Source of the DNA: Terebella lapidaria
Taxonomy: Eukaryota > Annelida > Polychaeta > Terebellida > Terebellidae
Direction of reading: 5' to 3'
Assembly (NCBI GenBank): GCA_949152475.1
Contig: OX424569.1
Location: 23,667,950 to 23,731,949, forward strand
Length of the DNA: 64,000 nucleotides
Both the position numbers and the translations under genes were made by a program. Below, piece after piece: positions 12,708 to 24,271 of the stretch. How positions within the stretch are numbered: the stretch's first letter is position 1; every line of letters begins with the position of its first letter. Under the pieces are notes generated by a model, which saw nothing but the letters and a program-made list of their open reading frames with translations, searched no databases and was not told where the DNA came from.

Positions 12708-12774
12708 CTACTGGGAGACGGTTCCCAGTAGAATATTGCAGTAGGTTATTCTTTCCAATAATCTACTGCAATAT
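12708..12774. repeat. Two adjacent hairpins in the presumed first intron
   Basis: Hairpin 1 pairs CTACTGGGA (12708-12716) with TCCCAGTAG (12723-12731). Hairpin 2 pairs an 18-base arm at 12733-12750 with 12757-12774, 17 of 18 positions matching, around a 6-base loop. The two share the element CTACTG. This may be a MITE remnant or a structured RNA. Confidence 0.6.
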
Positions 12775-13490
12775 AATCTACTGCGTGCAAAACAACAACC
12801 GCCAGTGTACAAACTCCATCGACTCAATAAGACGCGTTTGTATACTATAAAAATTTTTTTATAGTTGACACTGGCTGCTCAAAATGAAATCGGATAGACA
12901 CGGACTGTACATGGCTGGTTAACAGTCAGACATATATCGACAGGCTACATGTACTATCATCAAGCGAGCAAAGCTCTCGTTGCTTGCATTTTGACTATTC
13001 TTAGTAGTCAGACGGAGTCAAGGAGATCTACATATTGGCTGTTCGCACTGGAGTCATATCTACAAGTATACCATATGTTATAGGGGACTACATGCCCTAC
13101 TCGTGACAAAATTGCTGCGCATATACATGATATATGCAAGATCAGTGTAACTACATACAAACATCTACAAACATACATCTACCAAACAGTACTTATCGCG
13201 TAAGTACTTTGGACACACCGATCCCACCAATCATCGGCTAAAGGCCTGCTATCGGACGAGGCGACACTGTCACAGAGAAACAGGGTGGTTTTACCAATAT
13301 ACAATGCACGGACGATGATCGCTCGATAATATTCACGTATCAAAATGGTTCGGAGAAACGAAAAAAAAAAACGAAAATGATACTTAGTTTTGGTGGTAAA
13401 AGCATATATCTCATATATCTAGCAGCAACATATGACCCATTCTACAACATGTACTATCATGGGTATATTTACTTTTTCAGGGCTTCAGCC

Positions 13491-16400
13491 ATGTCTGACT
13501 TGGATCCCCAGTTGAAGGAGCTGCCGGCTGACACCTCGGCAACCGTTCCCAGACTCGAGTCAGATTCAGCCGTGAAACGCGAGCGCAAATTCGAAAATCT
13601 TCTAAAACAAATAATAAGTGTGACACCTAACAAGGATACATTTGGCAAATTAAAACCGCTTCATGATCACACCTTTCATGCAGAGGGGTTACCTGAGGCT
13701 ATAACAGATGACAGTGCCTTACCTGCCGTGCAGAACGAAAAAGGATATCGGTCTGTCACATCCACTAACAAGAGACGAATGGAAGGTTTGAAATTGATGT
13801 GCATTTGTTTATCGTAGTTATGATATTCAGCTATATATACTTCATTGAATATGATATTTTTCATAGCTTGTGCGTACATGATTGAGAAAATATAAATGAC
13901 CCTATTTAGAAGTGGGTTCATCGATGTACATATGTGTATTGTATTACCAAAGAAAGAGCCATACATTGTTTTTTTGCAGAGAAAGCTGGGATAGTTTTGA
14001 TAAATTTGATTGCGGATGACCCGGCCATTGTTGAGGTGGCTAAGCACAGCACAGACATTTTATATCTGAGTTCAACAGCAGTTGCCAAACTGGACAATGA
14101 TCTCGAAGACCAAAACCAACAACAAGATATGAAATACATGGTAAAGTTAGTGCTAGACTTGAGAAAGGATATTTGGATATTCATCAGGGAGGTACCGCTG
14201 AAGGACCCTGAAATATTGAAGATTTTCAATATGCTGACAGAAATTCGAAGGGAGGCAATGAAACATTCAAATTTGTCATTATCATCTTTCCCAATTCAAG
14301 TTTTCCTGAAAACGTACAAAACAAACCATTGTATATTGCCAAGGGAAAGTGAATCCATTCGCTATACCACATTTCCCTCACATGAGCCGCAGAAGGTAGC
14401 TTCCTTTCTGGTGATGAACTATGAAAATCGAAAAGTTAAAGTGACCAATATGCTGAGGAGACTTTCAGGTGAGTGTACAATGCAAAACATGAAATTCCCC
14501 TATTTATTTCCTCATTATTTTGTTCTCCCTGAATTTAAAAGTTTATGCACGTACAACAGATCCTTACTTCGAGTGTTCGATCAAGTTGGTGTTGAGCGAT
14601 GATGCCTTTGTGACGGCCGGTGAGCTTCCCTACATTGAAGAATCGTATGACGCATTGAAAGAACATCTCGATGATCCAAACAGCTCGTTGAGGCAGCAGC
14701 TGCATCACTGGCACAAAATTCCCAACGTGCGAGTGGTAGAATTGGAGGATGGAACTATGGAAGCTGGGTTGATATTCAATAGGAACATGATAGTTGAATT
14801 CCGACCACTTCAGCTACAGGGTTTCCAACTATTCTATGACCAGGTCGGGAATGGTGGCCTGGCATCAATCATCAGGCAGAATCTATTGGTGAAACGCCAG
14901 GAATACCGCGGGATGGTTTTAGTGGAAATGAGTGATATCTACAAAACGAGGATGGAAGAAATACTCGGTGAGGCAACGAAGACAGAAACGTCTGTCGATG
15001 GTATGAGTTGCCAAGAGTTCTTGTCACTCTGCAGTCTGGTTGTCACGGAAGTGTACAAAAGGCACCTAGAGGATCACACGAAGCTTCCAGTAGACTTCTT
15101 GAGGCTTCTGAACCAACAGGGTTGTATTGGAGCGATTGATAAGATGATGAGCGTGGATGGGCGAAATGCGATGCACATGGCTGTCTTAGCCGGACGCGAG
15201 GACTTCCTGAAAATGTTGTTCTTCTTGAACAAATGGGGGGATTTGAGGGGGGAAGCGATAAAACCTTCCCCGACACAGAAGCATGTTGGGTTCACACCGC
15301 GTCGCCTGGCAGAGACTCTGGCCTACACTACCAAGGGACAAGACGTTCTCAGACAGTACGATCATTTGGAAAGTCTCTCCCGGAATCTATCCACTCTTGC
15401 AAAGGCTGCACTTGGTGGACACTTGGAGCTCGTCAAGATCCTAGTGTCTGCTGATCCACGGATGCTGAAAGAAGACACGGAGAACGGACTGTCGGCGCTA
15501 TCCTGTGCAGCTGGGGCTGGTCATATTGACGTTGTCAAGTTTCTCCTGGAGAAAGGTGTCAAAGTGGAGAATCATGCCGAAATGTCTTGCACAATGCTGG
15601 CCATCATGTTTGACCACATGGATGTCTTAAAAGAACTTGCAGACCATATGGTAGATGTAGCAGGTCGGAGGCACGGTGATGGTCTCAATGCTGTAGACTA
15701 CTCCATAATGACAGGGCAGCTGGGTGCTCTTCGGATTTTCAAGTCAAGTAAATTTCAGATCCCTGGGAAAGCGCTGAGTCTAGCAGTGAAGCATGGGAGG
15801 ATCGAGACTTTGACGTTCCTGTTAGAGGAATGCAAGCTTGATGTCAATACTGTAGATGCCAGAGATAAAAGAACAGCTCTTCATCATGCTGTCTTGGCCG
15901 GAAACGCTCCCGAGATCATCGCTCCAATATTGACACAACTTTTGAAGCATGGTGCTAAACTCAACAGCACAGACCGGTTTGGCAGAACAGTCCTGCATGC
16001 AGCAGCTGAATTCAACCAACTGGCTCCTTTGGGACTCCTACTTCGTTCTACGAAAAAGTCTGGCGAACTGCCAGCACTCATCAACAAACAAGACATCTAC
16101 ACTGGGAAGGACATCTACTATCTGATCAGAGGTCGGGACCGAGGTCAGCGGGCATGGCACTGGCTTGAGCTCCGCCGGATGAACTTGCACCTCTTCAAGA
16201 AGGCTCTCTCCCAAGGCCAACTCGACGTAGCTGACCATGGCAAAGTTCTTTTCTCGGGTTTTGGTGCAAGTCCGGACAAGACCACGAACGACAAGATGCA
16301 GGCGACACAGGAAGCCGCCCTGAAACCAGAGAACCAGAAGGTGGACATGACACCACTGCACTATGGAGCCAACAAGGAACACCTGGAAATCGTGAGATTG

Positions 16401-17022
16401 CTTCTAGAATACGGAGCTGATCCCAATGTAACAGACAGTCTTGGGGCGACCCCAGCTCATCACGCGGCAATGAGAGGAAACCTGCCAATCCTGATAGCTC
16501 TGGTGGAGCACGGGGCTAAGTTGGATGCCAGGACGTCTGATGGGCAGTCAGTGTCTGACATTGCTGAGAAGAATGAACACGAGGATATCATCAACTACCT
16601 GGGGGCAAATCCGTACTTGACGATAACCCAGGTATCTCCATGTTACAGTTCATCCAGATAGAAAATAAGACACATATCCGGGTTTTTCTTCAGTTTCTGG
16701 CAAGATCGTAGATTTCTTGATATTTGTAAAGTACTTTTTTTCACAGAAATTCCTCGTGGAGGCGATTCTGCGAGTAAAATCTGACCTGAATGATGACGTG
16801 TTAATGCAGAAACGTTCACAAGGAGTGGACGTCAGACGCCACCTAATAAATTCTTGTAAGTGGTTGCACAGATATTCACCACTCTAGCTACTCTTATCGC
16901 AAGAACTCTTGGAACATAACTTGCTGCCGTTTATTTCAGTGCGGGAGTTGTCCATCGATGTGAACAGCATGCTGGTTGCGATAGGGAGTGGCCCTGTACT
17001 GGAGGCGTCATCAGGCGACTAG
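13491..17022 (+). CDS. Ankyrin-repeat protein, 1021 aa, five coding exons
   Basis: The exons are 13491-13785, 13980-14468, 14542-16631, 16747-16855 and 16940-17022. All junctions are GT-AG and all phases close (1, 1, 0, 1). The ATG lies 11 bases after a TTTTTCAG acceptor, and the protein ends ...EASSGD. Residues 1-400 show no family I recognise; residues 150-215 are helical and charged (KYMVKLVLDLRKDIWIF). From about residue 470 to 955, roughly nine to ten ankyrin repeats occur in two blocks, with typical signatures such as GLSALSCAAGAGHIDVVKFL, KRTALHHAVLAGN, GRTVLHAAAEFN and TPLHYGANKEHLEIVRLLL. A non-ankyrin linker (GRDRGQRAWHWLELRRMNLH) separates the blocks. There is no membrane segment or signal peptide. 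Ankyrin repeats bind protein partners, so a cytosolic scaffold or adaptor role is inferred; the partner is unknown. Confidence 0.85.
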
Positions 17023-17061
17023 CTCCTCTTATTTGGTTCTTGTATAGTGGAAGTATTTGTA

Positions 17062-17067
17062 AATAAA
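17062..17067 (+). terminator. Poly(A) signal of the ankyrin gene
   Basis: A canonical AATAAA lies 40 bases after the TAG stop at 17020-17022, implying a very short 3' UTR. Confidence 0.75.
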
Positions 17068-17929
17068 ACATGAAAGCAGAATGGGTACGGCTGGGGACAG
17101 AACGTCATCATCGACAATCACCGTTGTACCCTTGTCCATCATAATAATATATGCTTACATATATGTATTCAACTTGTCGGGATAATCACACGTAGGACGT
17201 CAGAGTAGCATTATGTCATTGGAAGAAATACCTTCTCAATTCATATTAATCGCCAGTTCAGGATTACCGAGACAATTTCAAATACTAAGTTCATTAGGGC
17301 AAACAAAGGAGACAAGACAGACGGGGAAATAAGCTGATGTAACAATGTCGTTAAAACAGCAAACGCGGTTTATACGGTAGGCCCCCTACGCACAGGCACC
17401 TCTAAGTTGACGATGCACATTTATACAAACTTGCATCACATTTATGTGATGTATATATATGTATATTATATTACATTATATTATTATATTATACATATAT
17501 CCATCTCCCGATAATTTATAGGTAACATAATATCGTTCTAATAGACTGTTCTGCATCGTACCGACGTACACGTCCCCCAAGTTCGTGAACCTTTGCCGTG
17601 CTGCAATTTTGATTTTTTTTTTACATGTACTTTGTTGTGGATAATACTATAGTATGTAGTAAGCATGTACATCAACGAGATGCAAAGACCGGACACGAGT
17701 AAAATTTGCCGACCTCTAACAGCAAAGTCTTCACCTTTTATACATACCGTATTGTAAATGTGTTGACATTATATTATTATATAATACAACAATATCTGAT
17801 TTGCTTAATATTGTATATTTGCATCTATTATTGTATCTATTACCATGAATGTTTAGTTGTCACACACTGGACACATTTCCTGTAGGAGTTTGTTTAATCC
17901 TCGAGTAAAAATTGAGAAATAATAGCGCA
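17068..17929. other. AT-rich intergenic spacer
   Basis: Includes a TA/ATT-rich low-complexity block (about 17445-17505). No gene is seen. Confidence 0.6.
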
Positions 17930-20085
17930 AGGGCTAAAAAAAAGTTTCCCGGAATATGTTTAGTGTTAAGCAACAGTTTTTTTTTAAAAAATGCCGTTTC
18001 GACCTTTCAAGGTTATTGTAGGTCAAATTCAAGGTCACCTGTAAATTCGCCATGTATGACTTCCCTTTTGTGCCAATATTCAGTGCTCTATATTGAAGTG
18101 TTCCAGGAATTTACTCCATGTGCCAATATTCAGTGCTCTATATTGAAGTGTTCCAGGAATTTACTCCAAACAGCTCCCATTATGAAAGAAAAAAGTAGAT
18201 GAAATTTTCCAAAAAGTCAAAAAAAACTTTCCAATGGCGAACACAAATATATATATATTTTTGCCTGGAAATGGCTCAAAACAGATATTGATTTGATTCG
18301 AAACTTATACACGTCACAAAGCTACATAAGAGGAATCTTTTGAAATGAAAATGAACAGTTTTGGAGAAAATAGCTGCCAAAGCCTAAAATTGGGCGTTTT
18401 TTGGACAAAACAGGCCGTTTTGACCTTTCAAGGTCATTGAAGGTCAAATTCAAGGTTACCACTGAAAACGCAATAGATGATTTCCCATTTTGATAACATT
18501 CAGTATATATTATTTCCTATATGTGCTCAATTGATTGCAAAACTGTAAGGTCGATAATAAACGAGATATTAGCCGTTTTGTGCTTTGACCTTGAAAATGA
18601 GGTCAAATTCAAGGTCATGACTATATTCAGCATATATCACTTCCTATATGTCCCCAATTGATTTGTAAGCTGTAAAGTCGATCATAAGCGTGATTTTAGC
18701 CATTTTGTGCTTTGACCTTGAAAATGAGGTCAAATTCAAGGTCATGACTATATTCAGCATATATATCACTTCCTATGTGTCCCCAATTGATTTGTAAGCT
18801 GTAAAGTCGATCATAAGCGAGATTTTAGCCATTTTGTGCTCTGACCTTGAGAATGAAGTCAAATTCAATGATACGACAATATTCAGCATATATCATTTCC
18901 TATATGCCCATAATTGATTCCTGGTCTCTAATCGCAATATTAAGTGAGATATTAGCAAAAATGTGTCCCATTATAAAGCGTATGAGTATTTAACATGAGA
19001 AAGTCCTATTTGGGTCAAGTTTTGGCCAAAATGGCCCACTTCGAGCGATTCAAGCGCAACAAAACTTATACACTTCACAAGGGTACATATGAGGAGTGTT
19101 ACGTATCAATAAGAAAAAATTAGGCCAAGGGCCAAAGATAGGTTACTGGACAATGTTTAATATTTTAGATGTTAGCCAGGTCACTGGTTAAAGTCAAGGT
19201 CAAAAGAATATTCAGCATATATAATATTAAGCATATATCATGTCCACAGTTGATTGCTAAACTGTAAATACAAAACAGAGATATTAGCAATTTTGTGCTG
19301 TGGCCTTGAAAATGAAGGCAAAAGGTCGAATTCAAGGTCATCAAAATATTCAGTGTATATCATTTTCTATATGTCCACAATTGATTCCCAAGCCATACAG
19401 TCAATAGAGGAGCAAGATATGAGCCAGTTTGTACTTGGACCTTGAAAATGAGGTCAGAGGTCAAATTCAAGGTCACGAGAATATTCAGCATATATCATTT
19501 CCTATATGTCCACTATTGATTCCTAAGCTGTAAAATCGATAATAAGTGAGATATTAGCCACTTTGTCCTGTGACCTTGAAAATGAGGTCAAAGGTCAAAT
19601 TCAAGGTCACGACAATAATTTGCATATATCATTTCTTATATGTTCAGAACTGATTCATAAGCCGTAAAGTCGATGACAAGCGAGATATTAGCTATTTTGT
19701 CCTATGACCTTGAAAATGGGGTCAAAGGTCAAATTTAAGGTCATCAGCATAATCAGCATATATCATTTCCTATGTCCACAATTGATTCCTAAGATGTAGA
19801 GTCGATAATAAGCGAGATATAAGCCATTTTGTCCTATGACCTTGAAAATGGGGTCAAAGGTCAAATTCATGGTCATCAGAATATTCAGCATATATCATTT
19901 CCTATATGTCCACAATTGATTCCTAAGCTGTAGAGTCAATAATAAGCAAGATATAAGCCATTTTGTGCTCTGACCTTGAAACTGAGGTCAGAGGTCAAAT
20001 TCAAGGTCACGAGAATATTCAGGATATATCATTTCCTATAAGTCCACAATTGATTCCTAGTCTCTAATCTCAATATTAAGGATGC
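17930..20085 (+). mobile_element. Two abutting family A elements with tandem AAGGTCA arrays
   Basis: Copy one starts near 17930 (GCAAGGGCTAAAAAAAAG, then CCGGAATATG). Copy two starts near 19122 (AGGCCAAGGGCCAAAGATAG, then GTTACTGGACAATG). Each runs into tandem units; in the second, the ATATATCATTTC landmark recurs about every 133-137 bp (near 19490, 19625, 19757, 19890 and 20022). A typical unit holds TGACCTTGA, AGGTCAAAGGTCA, TTCAAGGTCA and GATAATAAGCGAGATATTAG. A perfect 50-bp tandem duplication sits at 18069-18168. No coding capacity. Confidence 0.75.
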
Positions 20086-21060
20086 TTATCACTCAGGATC
20101 CATGCCTTGTCAGCAGAATTCTGGTATGTTTTGTTTGGCCTATAACTCTGCAGTTTTTTAATGGATTGCGCTGAAAATTGTTGCGTAGGTTCTATCCGTG
20201 ACTACAAGGCTTGTCCAATGGCCAGATTGAAGACCCAGTCGATATTCATACAGATCCTGAACGGTATACACCGCCAATGAAATGTAACTTACATAGAAAA
20301 CAGACAGCGGTTTAGGGTACCGTTTCTTGACTATGGTTAGACTACATATCATAGAACAATAACCTACTACCTGTTTTGGGATTTACCTCAACACTTGATG
20401 GGAGTTTGATGATCAAAATAGCATGTTATATATCATCGGCATTGAAGATACACTGGGCAAAAGAAATTGATTATCAATCGCATTAATAACCTCTATATCC
20501 GTTGGCATTGTAAACTCAACCGCAAACTATATCAAGAATTCAGCGACTCTGATATTTTCTAAGTGCAGTATAGAACCAAAATCACAACAACATCTCATTC
20601 CTGAGTACAACGTTCTCGACAGCTGAGCATTAACGGTATTTGCCATACGAATAATCCGCTGATCTGTACTTAGCGCTTCACTAACCAGCGGCACAAGACA
20701 TTTCCAGGGGATCGCAATAGATATACACATTTGCGCATCAATTTGACATGAATATATTGATGGGATACTTGAAATATGAGAGTAGGTTATTGATCACAGA
20801 TATGTGCACTGGCTGTAGTTAAGAAACTACACCATGTAATGCTTCGTGTACGCAACGTAAGTTACATTTGTTCAAGCAATATTCAACTCCATTTATATAC
20901 TAATTTATTAATGAAATCTCCAATCTCTTATTTGCGTCAGCTTCATGGATATATAGAGAATATATATTCCAAATTTCATGTAAGTTTGTTATGAAACGGC
21001 CGAGATATGATCCAAAATTGCACATGGTATGGAACCATTGAAAGTATGTGCATCGTACTC
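20086..21060. other. Unassigned sequence interrupting family A
   Basis: Family A stops near 20085 and its end module resumes near 21061. The roughly 975 bp between contain only short open frames (64-67 codons) on the reverse strand with no recognisable domain. This may be a decayed insertion. Confidence 0.45.
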
Positions 21061-21715
21061 GATACGCAATCTTAAGTGAGATATTAGGCATAATGTGTCC
21101 CATTATGAGGCATAGGAGAATTTAACATGGGAAAGTCCCATTTGGGCCGAGTTTGGGCCAAAATGGCCCACTTCGAGCGATTCAAGCGCAACGAAATTTA
21201 TAGACATCATAGAAGTACATATGAGGAGTGTTATGTATCAAAAAGAAAAAAAGTTACTGAACAGATTTTGAGAAAATGGCCGCCAAAGTCCAAAATCAGG
21301 CATTTTTCGTCGAAAACGGCCGCCATTTTGAAAAAAATGCGAAAATCAAAAAACTAAAAAATACCTCCTTCTTGAATTATTTTAAAGTATTTTTGTGCAA
21401 AATTTCAGGAAAATTCGCCCATAAACAAAAAAGATAAAAATGTGGACGACGACGACGACGGACGACGGACGCAACGCCATGCCAATAGGTTATCGGACCA
21501 TAGGTCCGGTAACCTAAAAAGTAACCGAACAGATTTTGAGAAAACGATCGTCAAAGTCCAAAGTTGGCCGTTTTTCGTCAAAAATGGTTGCCATTTTGAA
21601 AGAATTGCGAAAATCAACAAACTCAAAAATACCTCCCTCTCGAAATATTTTTAGGCATTGCAACTCCACAGCAATAGGTTAACTTATCGGACCAAATGTT
21701 AGGTAACCTAAAAAT
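21061..21715 (+). mobile_element. Family A 3' end modules, partly duplicated
   Basis: Carries AAAATGGCCGCCA-type sequence, the GACGACGGACGCAACGCCA block and the palindromic end GGTTATCGGACC-ATA-GGTCCGGTAACC (21486-21512). A second, decayed end module follows to about 21710 (AATAGGTTAAC and TTATCGGACC). Confidence 0.7.
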
Positions 21716-22199
21716 CAAATGCCGCAAACGTACATGTAATGGTGACATTGAAGTTCACACAGATCTCGTCCGTCTACATTGATGACTATGACGACGAGGA
21801 CGACATTCCCCTCAGCCAACTCGCCCTCCGGGGTACTAGTATCCTCGGCTCCACCTCATGGGAGGGAGTTTGTCTCCCTCGATGAGGACACTCCCACGAC
21901 AGAGACCACGGGAGCACGAGCTTTGTGCCAAGGCCCGGGGTGAGCAGCCTGCCAGTGATGATGACAGTGATCAAGACGACGGCGATAACAAGGATGACAA
22001 GCCAGAAGACAAGTCATCACTGACTTCGGAGAAGGCGTTTGGAAGTTACAAGTCCGAGATCAGCGACTTTGTACAGACAACCAGTGACAAGAAGTTGCAT
22101 AAATTTGGACACCAGTTGTTTGAACAGTTCCGGCAGTATCGTGTCAACCAGCAATCACAAGCCCAACAGAAGAACACCACAGACTTTTTACAAATCTAA
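21716..22199 (+). pseudogene. Frame-disrupted coding fragment, possibly a transposase C-terminus
   Basis: An acidic segment (IDDYDDEDDIPLSQLA, 21778-21825) is cut off by a stop near 21880. The sequence continues in another frame to a stop at 22199, with a charged stretch (SDDDSDQDDGDNKDDKPEDK) and a C-terminus reading QQKNTTDFLQI. The ending resembles a PCNA-binding box (Q-x-x-h-x-x-F/Y), which pogo/Tigger-class transposases carry at the same place. The acidic DDIPLSQL segment is also common there. This is inference; it could instead be the last exon of an unseen host gene. Confidence 0.35.
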
Positions 22200-22454
22200 A
22201 TTCTTGTGTGTGCACGTATGTGTGTGTATTGTTTGTGTCAATTTGTTTCTGTCAAACATTGTGATAAAATGACTCAAAGCTCCAAATTTTTTATATACTT
22301 GACATTAGAAGTATCAAATAAACGAATAAATATACTGGGTTATACTAATATATATTTGATAAAGGAACAAACAACGGCGCACCTTTAATGAAAGGACACC
22401 TCCAATGTGAGGACACTTTTGCTTGGATATGTGGGTGTCCTTACATTGCAGGTT
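22200..22454. other. Intergenic spacer, nothing recognised
   Basis: About 250 bp between the broken coding fragment and the next family A array. No gene or repeat is identified. Confidence 0.5.
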
Positions 22455-24271
22455 TTACTGTATAGGAAATGATATATACTGAAGATTCCGATGATCTTGA
22501 ATCTGACCTCATTTTCAAGGTCAAGAGCACATAATGGCTAATATCTCGACATCACAGTTTGCGAATCAATTGTGAACGTATAGGAAATGATATATTCTGA
22601 ATATTGTCATGACCTTGAATTTGACCTTTGACCTAATTTTCAAGGTAAGGACAAAACGGCTAATATCTCGTTCATTATCGTCTTTACAGATTAGGAATCA
22701 ATTATGAACACATAGAAAATGATATATGTTGAATATTGCCATGACCTCGAATTCGAACATAAACCTCATTTTCAAGGTCAAATGACAAGATGGCTAATAT
22801 TTTGCTCCTCTATTGACTTTATGGATTGGGAACCAATTGTGGACATATAGAAAATGATATACACTGAATATTTTGATGACCTTGAATTTGACATTGACCT
22901 CATTTTCAAGATCAGAGAACAAAATGGCTAATATCTCGCTTATTATCGACTTTACAGCTTAGGAAACCATAGTGAACATATAGGAAATGATATATGCTGA
23001 ATATTCTCATGACCTTGAATTGACCAATGATCTTATTTCCAAGATCACGGGACAAAAGGCTAATATCTCAAATAATTATAGTCCGGTAACCCTTCTAAAC
23101 CCTTGGGATAATATATTCATAATTTACACATTCCGAGTCAGACATTTGGCACTCAAAGTCATCTGAGGTCAAGTTCAAGGCCATTGTTAGTTGCGCCATA
23201 TATGTCCTTCTAATTATTCATAATGCAAACATAACCTCTATCTGCAAGCATTTCATCTATAGAGGCAAATCTGGGTATTTTTCGACTCAAAAATGGCTGT
23301 TTTGACCTTTCAAGGTCATCGAAGGTCATATTCAAGGTCACCACACAAATCGCCATATATGACTTCTCATTCGAGAGTGTCAATATCTAAGCTGCTCCTC
23401 CAGGCATTATACGAGTACCGGTACAGTACAGTCCGAATTTTTTTTCAAAGGATGAAATTTTTTATTCCCCCTGGAAATGACCTAAAATGACCCAAGTATC
23501 GTGATTTGGGCCAACAAATTTTTTTTTCATCTCAAAACTGTCTTAACAGTTTTTAAGAAAATGGTCATGGAAGTCCGGAAATGGTCGTTTTTCATCGGAA
23601 ACGGCCGCCATTTTGACAAAAATGCGGAAATGCAAAACTAACAAATATCCCCTTGAAATATTTTTAGATATTTTTGTGCAAATTCTCTATCACCAAAATA
23701 TTCAGCATACATCATTTCCTATTATGTTCACTATGGAATCCTAAGCTGTAAATTCGATCATAAGCGAGATATAAGCCATTTTGTATTCTGACCTTGAAAA
23801 TAAGGTGACTGACCTTGAAATTTAGGTCAAAGGTCAAATTTGAACTGAGGCAAAGTATATTCAGAATATATCATTTTCTATCTGTCCACAATTGACTCTC
23901 AAGTTGTAAAGTCGATAATAAGCGAGATATTAGCCATTTTATTCTTTGACCTTGGAAATGAGGTCAAAGGTCAAATTCAAGGTCATCAGAATATTCGGCA
24001 TATGTCATTTCCTATATGTCCACAATTGGTACCTAAGCTGTAAAGTCGATAATAAGCAAGATATTAGCCATTTTGTCCCGTGACCTTGAAAATGAGGTCA
24101 AAGGTCAAATTCAAGGTCACGAGAATATTCAGCATATATAATTTCCTATATGTTCACAATTGATTCCATAGCTGTAAAGTTGATAATGAGTGAGATATTA
24201 GCCATTTTGTCCTGTGACCTTGAAAACGAGGTCAAATGTCAAATTCAAGGTCATGACAATAATCAGCATAT
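22455..24271. mobile_element. Family A arrays in opposed orientations
   Basis: From about 22455 to 23080 the array is reverse-oriented and ends in AGTCCGGTAACCC then CTAAACCCTTGGG (about 23080-23110). From there to 24271 the sequence is forward-oriented, with AAGGTCAAAGGTCAAATTC-type units. The forward array is broken at 24271 by the 4.8-kb TIR element, whose 4-bp target ATAT lies at 24268-24271. Confidence 0.7.

Noticed and set aside
19250-20050. CRISPR-like spaced repeats
   Set aside because: Units of about 135 bp are contiguous tandem repeats with no separate unique spacers, in a eukaryotic context.
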